14,130 nt of DNA from SZUA-430 sp041477875 (GTDB lineage: Bacteria; Pseudomonadota; Alphaproteobacteria; Micropepsales; Micropepsaceae). The position numbers and the translations under genes were made by a program. The notes beneath the pieces are model-generated. The model did not search any database and had not been told where the DNA came from. It saw nothing but the letters and a program-made list of their open reading frames with translations. The DNA lies in NCBI GenBank assembly GCA_041477875.1, contig JBGOVA010000121.1, positions 1 through 14,130 on the forward strand, in the 5' to 3' direction. Of this stretch, positions 12,232 through 14,130 are shown one piece after another (positions within the stretch are counted from its first letter, which is position 1; every line of letters starts with the position of its first letter).

Positions 12232-12768
12232 ATGCGAGTGATCGTTAGACAAGCAGCGGTTTTGTTCATTGCGATGCCGATGGTCGTCGGCTGCACCTAT
12301 TTCGGCGTCGATACGAAGCCCGAGCGCGAGCCCGCCGCCGCGCCGGTCGGCAAGCTCACGACGGAGTGCGCGCGGCTGCAGCCGTTGTTCGGACCGAACG
12401 ACCAAGAGCTTACGCGCGAGAAGATGGACGACGGGCTGAAGGCCGAACTCGCCAAATGGGACAAGGACAAGAGCGGCGATCTGACCAACTCGGAAGTCGA
12501 GCCGCTGAACGACGAGTTGCGCGCGGAGAATGTCGGCGCCTCGCCGGTGACGGACTGGAACGGCGACGGGCACATCGACTTCCAAGAGTTCGCGAGCGGC
12601 TGGCGCACCATGTTCGACCTGTGCGACGGCAATCGGAGCAAGACGGTATCGTTGCGCGAGTTGGGGCATTCGCCAAACGTCACGCCGGCCCGTACGGTGG
12701 AGACGCCTAAGAAGGAAAAAGAAAAGCCCGATGGCGCGAGCACGCCGTCGCGGACCGGCGGGTATTGA
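12232..12768 (+). CDS. Lipoprotein with three EF-hand loops
   Basis: This gene encodes 178 aa. The N-terminus is a lipoprotein signal ending in the lipobox-like 'MVVGC', with Cys21 as lipidated residue. Two canonical 12-residue EF-hand calcium loops follow: Asp77-Glu88 (DKDKSGDLTNSE) and Asp108-Glu119 (DWNGDGHIDFQE). A third, degenerate loop spans 132-143 (DGNRSKTVSLRE), with Lys where Gly is usual. The tail is Lys/Glu/Pro-rich and disordered-looking. It is probably an envelope-anchored calcium-binding protein; the partner is unknown. A GAGAGA sequence about 12 bases before the ATG is a weak ribosome site. The gap to the hydrolase gene is 96 bp, so it may have its own promoter. Confidence 0.85.
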   Translation: MRVIVRQAAVLFIAMPMVVGCTYFGVDTKPEREPAAAPVGKLTTECARLQPLFGPNDQELTREKMDDGLKAELAKWDKDKSGDLTNSEVEPLNDELRAENVGASPVTDWNGDGHIDFQEFASGWRTMFDLCDGNRSKTVSLRELGHSPNVTPARTVETPKKEKEKPDGASTPSRTGGY

Positions 12769-12836
12769 CGCTCGCTTGAAATCGTCGGCGCGCAGAGGCG
12801 CAGGGCTTGCGCAAGGCCGCGGAGGCTTGAAGCGCG

Positions 12837-13406
12837 CTAGGCGGACGCTGACGTCGTAGCGCGCTTCGTGCTTGCGATGCGCGCGCGAAAGGCGTCCACA
12901 AGTGCTGAAAGCCCGTCCCAATTCGTGAGTTCGAAATCCTTGCCCGGCTCGACCTTCACGTCCTTTTCCCATGCGATGAGCTTCATTACCCAGCGCTTGA
13001 AGAAATCGTATTCGGCGAAACGGAAGGCGCCTGCGACGTGGTGAATTTCGGCTTTCACCCAACCCGTTTCGGTCTTGAATTTCTCACCGCAGGTCGCGAT
13101 GCCCTTCAAATCCTCCGCATCTGTGCTCGCCGCCGACAATGACACGGAGATGAATGCCGAGGGCATCTGGTTCAACCAGGCGTGATTGCTACGGGCGAAG
13201 TGGATCACGGGCGCCTGGTAGTGTCCGGAGTGGAGCGAGGCCGCAAGGATCGCCGCATCGTAGTCGCGCAGATCGATGCCGTCGGTCGATGCCGTCGCGT
13301 CGAGCAGCGTGACGACATCGCCGTAGGATTTGAGCTTCGCCGCAGCGAACTCGGCGATCTTGCGCGTCTGGCCTTCGGTGGTGCCGTAGAGGATGAGGAT
13401 CTTCAT
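12837..13406 (-). CDS. HemG-like flavodoxin-domain protein
   Basis: This gene encodes 189 aa. The N-terminal 'MKILILYGTTEGQTRKIA' is the flavodoxin FMN-phosphate loop (residues about 8-14). The rest follows E. coli HemG closely in layout: 'YDAAILAASLHSGHYQAPV', 'LNQMPSAFISVSLSA', 'HHVAGAFRFAEYDFFKRWVMKLI' and 'LTNWDGLSALVDAF'. HemG is the FMN-dependent protoporphyrinogen IX oxidase that passes electrons to quinones and works without oxygen. HemG itself is mainly gammaproteobacterial, so this relative may have another substrate. The length is close to HemG (181 aa). A perfect FNR-type box lies about 65 bp before the start, suggesting induction at low oxygen. The ribosome site is weak. Confidence 0.85.
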   Translation of the reverse strand: MKILILYGTTEGQTRKIAEFAAAKLKSYGDVVTLLDATASTDGIDLRDYDAAILAASLHSGHYQAPVIHFARSNHAWLNQMPSAFISVSLSAASTDAEDLKGIATCGEKFKTETGWVKAEIHHVAGAFRFAEYDFFKRWVMKLIAWEKDVKVEPGKDFELTNWDGLSALVDAFRARIASTKRATTSASA

Positions 13407-13470
13407 TGCTGGCGCGCCTGTTGGTCGAAAGCAAACAGTTTTTCCCTAACATCGCCTGCGCGCAAGCAAT

Positions 13471-13484
13471 TTGATCCAAATCAA
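13471..13484. promoter_or_regulatory. Perfect FNR/FixK box upstream of the flavodoxin gene
   Basis: TTGAT-CCAA-ATCAA matches the FNR/FixK/Anr consensus at all ten conserved positions. It ends 65 bp before the flavodoxin ATG and overlaps the ACT gene stop codon (13481-13483). At class II spacing the transcription start would fall about 30 bases before the ATG. The expected -10 region (TAGGGA, minus strand) is poor. Confidence 0.75.
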
Positions 13485-13864
13485 GCGGCGATGACGGATT
13501 TCGCCTTCTCGGGCTTGTCGACGGCCAACACACAGCGCAGCGCGCCCGAAGCTTCGCCCACGACGTAGAAGGCGTCGATGTTGATGCGGGCCTTGCCGAG
13601 CTTGCGCGCGAGTTCGCCCAGAGCGCCTGGCTGGTCGGTCAACGTCACTTGCAGGACTTCTTGCGTTCCCTTGACTTTGATCTTGGCCTTCTTGAGGGCC
13701 GCCAGCGCCTTCGCCGTGTCGTCGGCGATCACGCGCAGCACACCGCGCTTGCCGGCCGCGTAGCCGATGCCTTCGAGATTGACCCCGGCCTTGCCCAGAA
13801 CTTCGGCCACCTTGGCGAGAGCGCCCGGCTTGTTGTCGAGAGGAATGGTGATTTCGGTCGGCAT
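13481..13864 (-). CDS. Tandem ACT-domain protein
   Basis: This gene encodes 127 aa, almost entirely two ACT domains. The first (about residues 3-65) has 'IPLDNKPGALAKVAEVLGKAGVNLEGI'; the second (about 70-127) has 'VTLTDQPGALGELARKLGKARINIDAFYV'. In each the 'D/N-x-PGAL' loop followed by 'GxNI/L' is the usual amino-acid-binding edge. Proteins made only of paired ACT domains are small cytoplasmic sensors or regulators, often with unknown target enzymes. AAGGAG lies about nine bases before the ATG, and a TACAAT -10 element lies upstream. The last bases of the gene hold the FNR-type box of the flavodoxin gene behind it. Confidence 0.93.
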   Translation of the reverse strand: MPTEITIPLDNKPGALAKVAEVLGKAGVNLEGIGYAAGKRGVLRVIADDTAKALAALKKAKIKVKGTQEVLQVTLTDQPGALGELARKLGKARINIDAFYVVGEASGALRCVLAVDKPEKAKSVIAA

Positions 13865-13898
13865 CGCTTGCTCCTTGGTGCGGGGGCTTCAGCGGGCG

Positions 13899-13904
13899 AT
13901 TGTA
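13899..13904 (-). promoter_or_regulatory. Probable -10 element of the ACT gene promoter
   Basis: TACAAT on the minus strand, 35 bases before the ATG, would give a leader of about 28 bases. No good TTGACA-like -35 lies at 16-18 bases, so the promoter is weak or activator-dependent. Confidence 0.35.
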
Positions 13905-13970
13905 GCACTAAGGGTAAATCACATTTGGAGAAATCGCACCCGCCAAAGCCGCGCCTACTCTATCGCGGCA

Positions 13971-13991
13971 AGCCGTTGCAGTTGAACGGCT
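13971..13991 (-). repeat. Inverted repeat after the cytochrome c gene
   Basis: AGCCGTT and AACGGCT form a perfect 7-bp stem with a 7-base loop, 6 bp after the cytochrome stop on the minus strand. It may mark a transcript end, but there is no U-tract. Confidence 0.35.
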
Positions 13992-13997
13992 GGCCGG

Positions 13998-14130
13998 TCA
14001 CTTCAATGTTTCGAGATAGGCGATGATGTCGGCGCGGTCGGTGGCGCTCGATGCGCCCATCATCATCGTCGTGCCGGGCGCCGTCTTTCTGGGATCGGCC
14101 AAATAGGCGTCGAGTTTTTCCTTGTCCCAC
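13998..14130 (-). CDS. Class I cytochrome c, C-terminal fragment
   Basis: The right edge of the window cuts this gene. The last 43 codons read 'WDKEKLDAYLADPRKTAPGT', then 'TMMMGASSATDRADIIAYLETLK' and TGA. This is the end of a small class I cytochrome c: the 'W..E.L..YL.DP....PGT.M' block carries the methionine that is the sixth haem ligand, and 'DRADIIAYLETL' is the closing helix. The CxxCH haem site should lie just outside the window. Such proteins shuttle electrons in the periplasm. The gene lies about 135 bp upstream of the ACT gene on the same strand, with a hairpin and a promoter-like element between, so it is probably a separate transcript. Confidence 0.88.
   Translation of the reverse strand, partial: WDKEKLDAYLADPRKTAPGTTMMMGASSATDRADIIAYLETLK

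Noticed and set aside
12806..12815. CTTGCGCAAG palindrome between the EF-hand lipoprotein and flavodoxin genes, considered as a bidirectional terminator
   Set aside because: The symmetric core is only 10 bp with no room for a loop, flanks do not pair well and there is no T-run on either side.

Overview
The window is 14.1 kb of GC-rich bacterial chromosome with tightly packed genes on both strands. The gene set suggests an alphaproteobacterium: a fused SecD-SecF protein, a phasin-like protein, an ArsR-type repressor of the 'CYDHLAG / CRTCLDW' kind divergent from a NIPSNAP-family gene, a DUF3089 hydrolase, and two FNR/FixK-type boxes. No rRNA, tRNA, CRISPR array, insertion sequence or prophage was recognised. 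The genus cannot be named from this sequence alone.

Layout, left to right. (1) 1-654 (+): the end of an AHSA1/SRPBCC-like gene overlapping by ATGA a small exported protein. (2) 665-1751 (-): a 70-aa unknown protein and a phasin-like protein, separated by a long gene-free gap. (3) 2098-3210 (-): an operon of a putative di-heme c-type cytochrome and an isoprenylcysteine-methyltransferase-like membrane protein, divergent from a small membrane protein at 3421-4005 (+). (4) 4006-4687: a stretch with no confident gene, but one continuous minus-strand frame has coding-like composition, broken by two stops. (5) 4688-7207 (+): fused secDF, convergent with (6) 7215-9132 (-): an exported LysM-like protein translationally coupled to a four-helix membrane protein of unknown function. 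(7) 9287-10532 (-): DUF1697 protein and ArsR-type regulator, divergent over a short operator-like spacer from NIPSNAP and DUF3089 hydrolase genes (10602-12135, +). (8) 12232-12768 (+): lipoprotein with three EF-hand loops. (9) 12837-14130 (-): HemG-like flavodoxin, tandem ACT-domain protein, and the C-terminal end of a class I cytochrome c.

Connections. A perfect TTGAT-N4-ATCAA site lies just upstream of the HemG-like flavodoxin and overlaps the stop codon of the ACT gene. A 9/10 copy lies inside a hairpin upstream of the phasin gene. Together with the cytochromes, this suggests part of the region responds to oxygen limitation (inference). The most system-like unknown is the coupled LysM/four-helix pair, with cysteines in both predicted periplasmic parts and a hairpin over the first gene's ribosome binding site. 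The rest is mostly ordinary housekeeping and accessory content.
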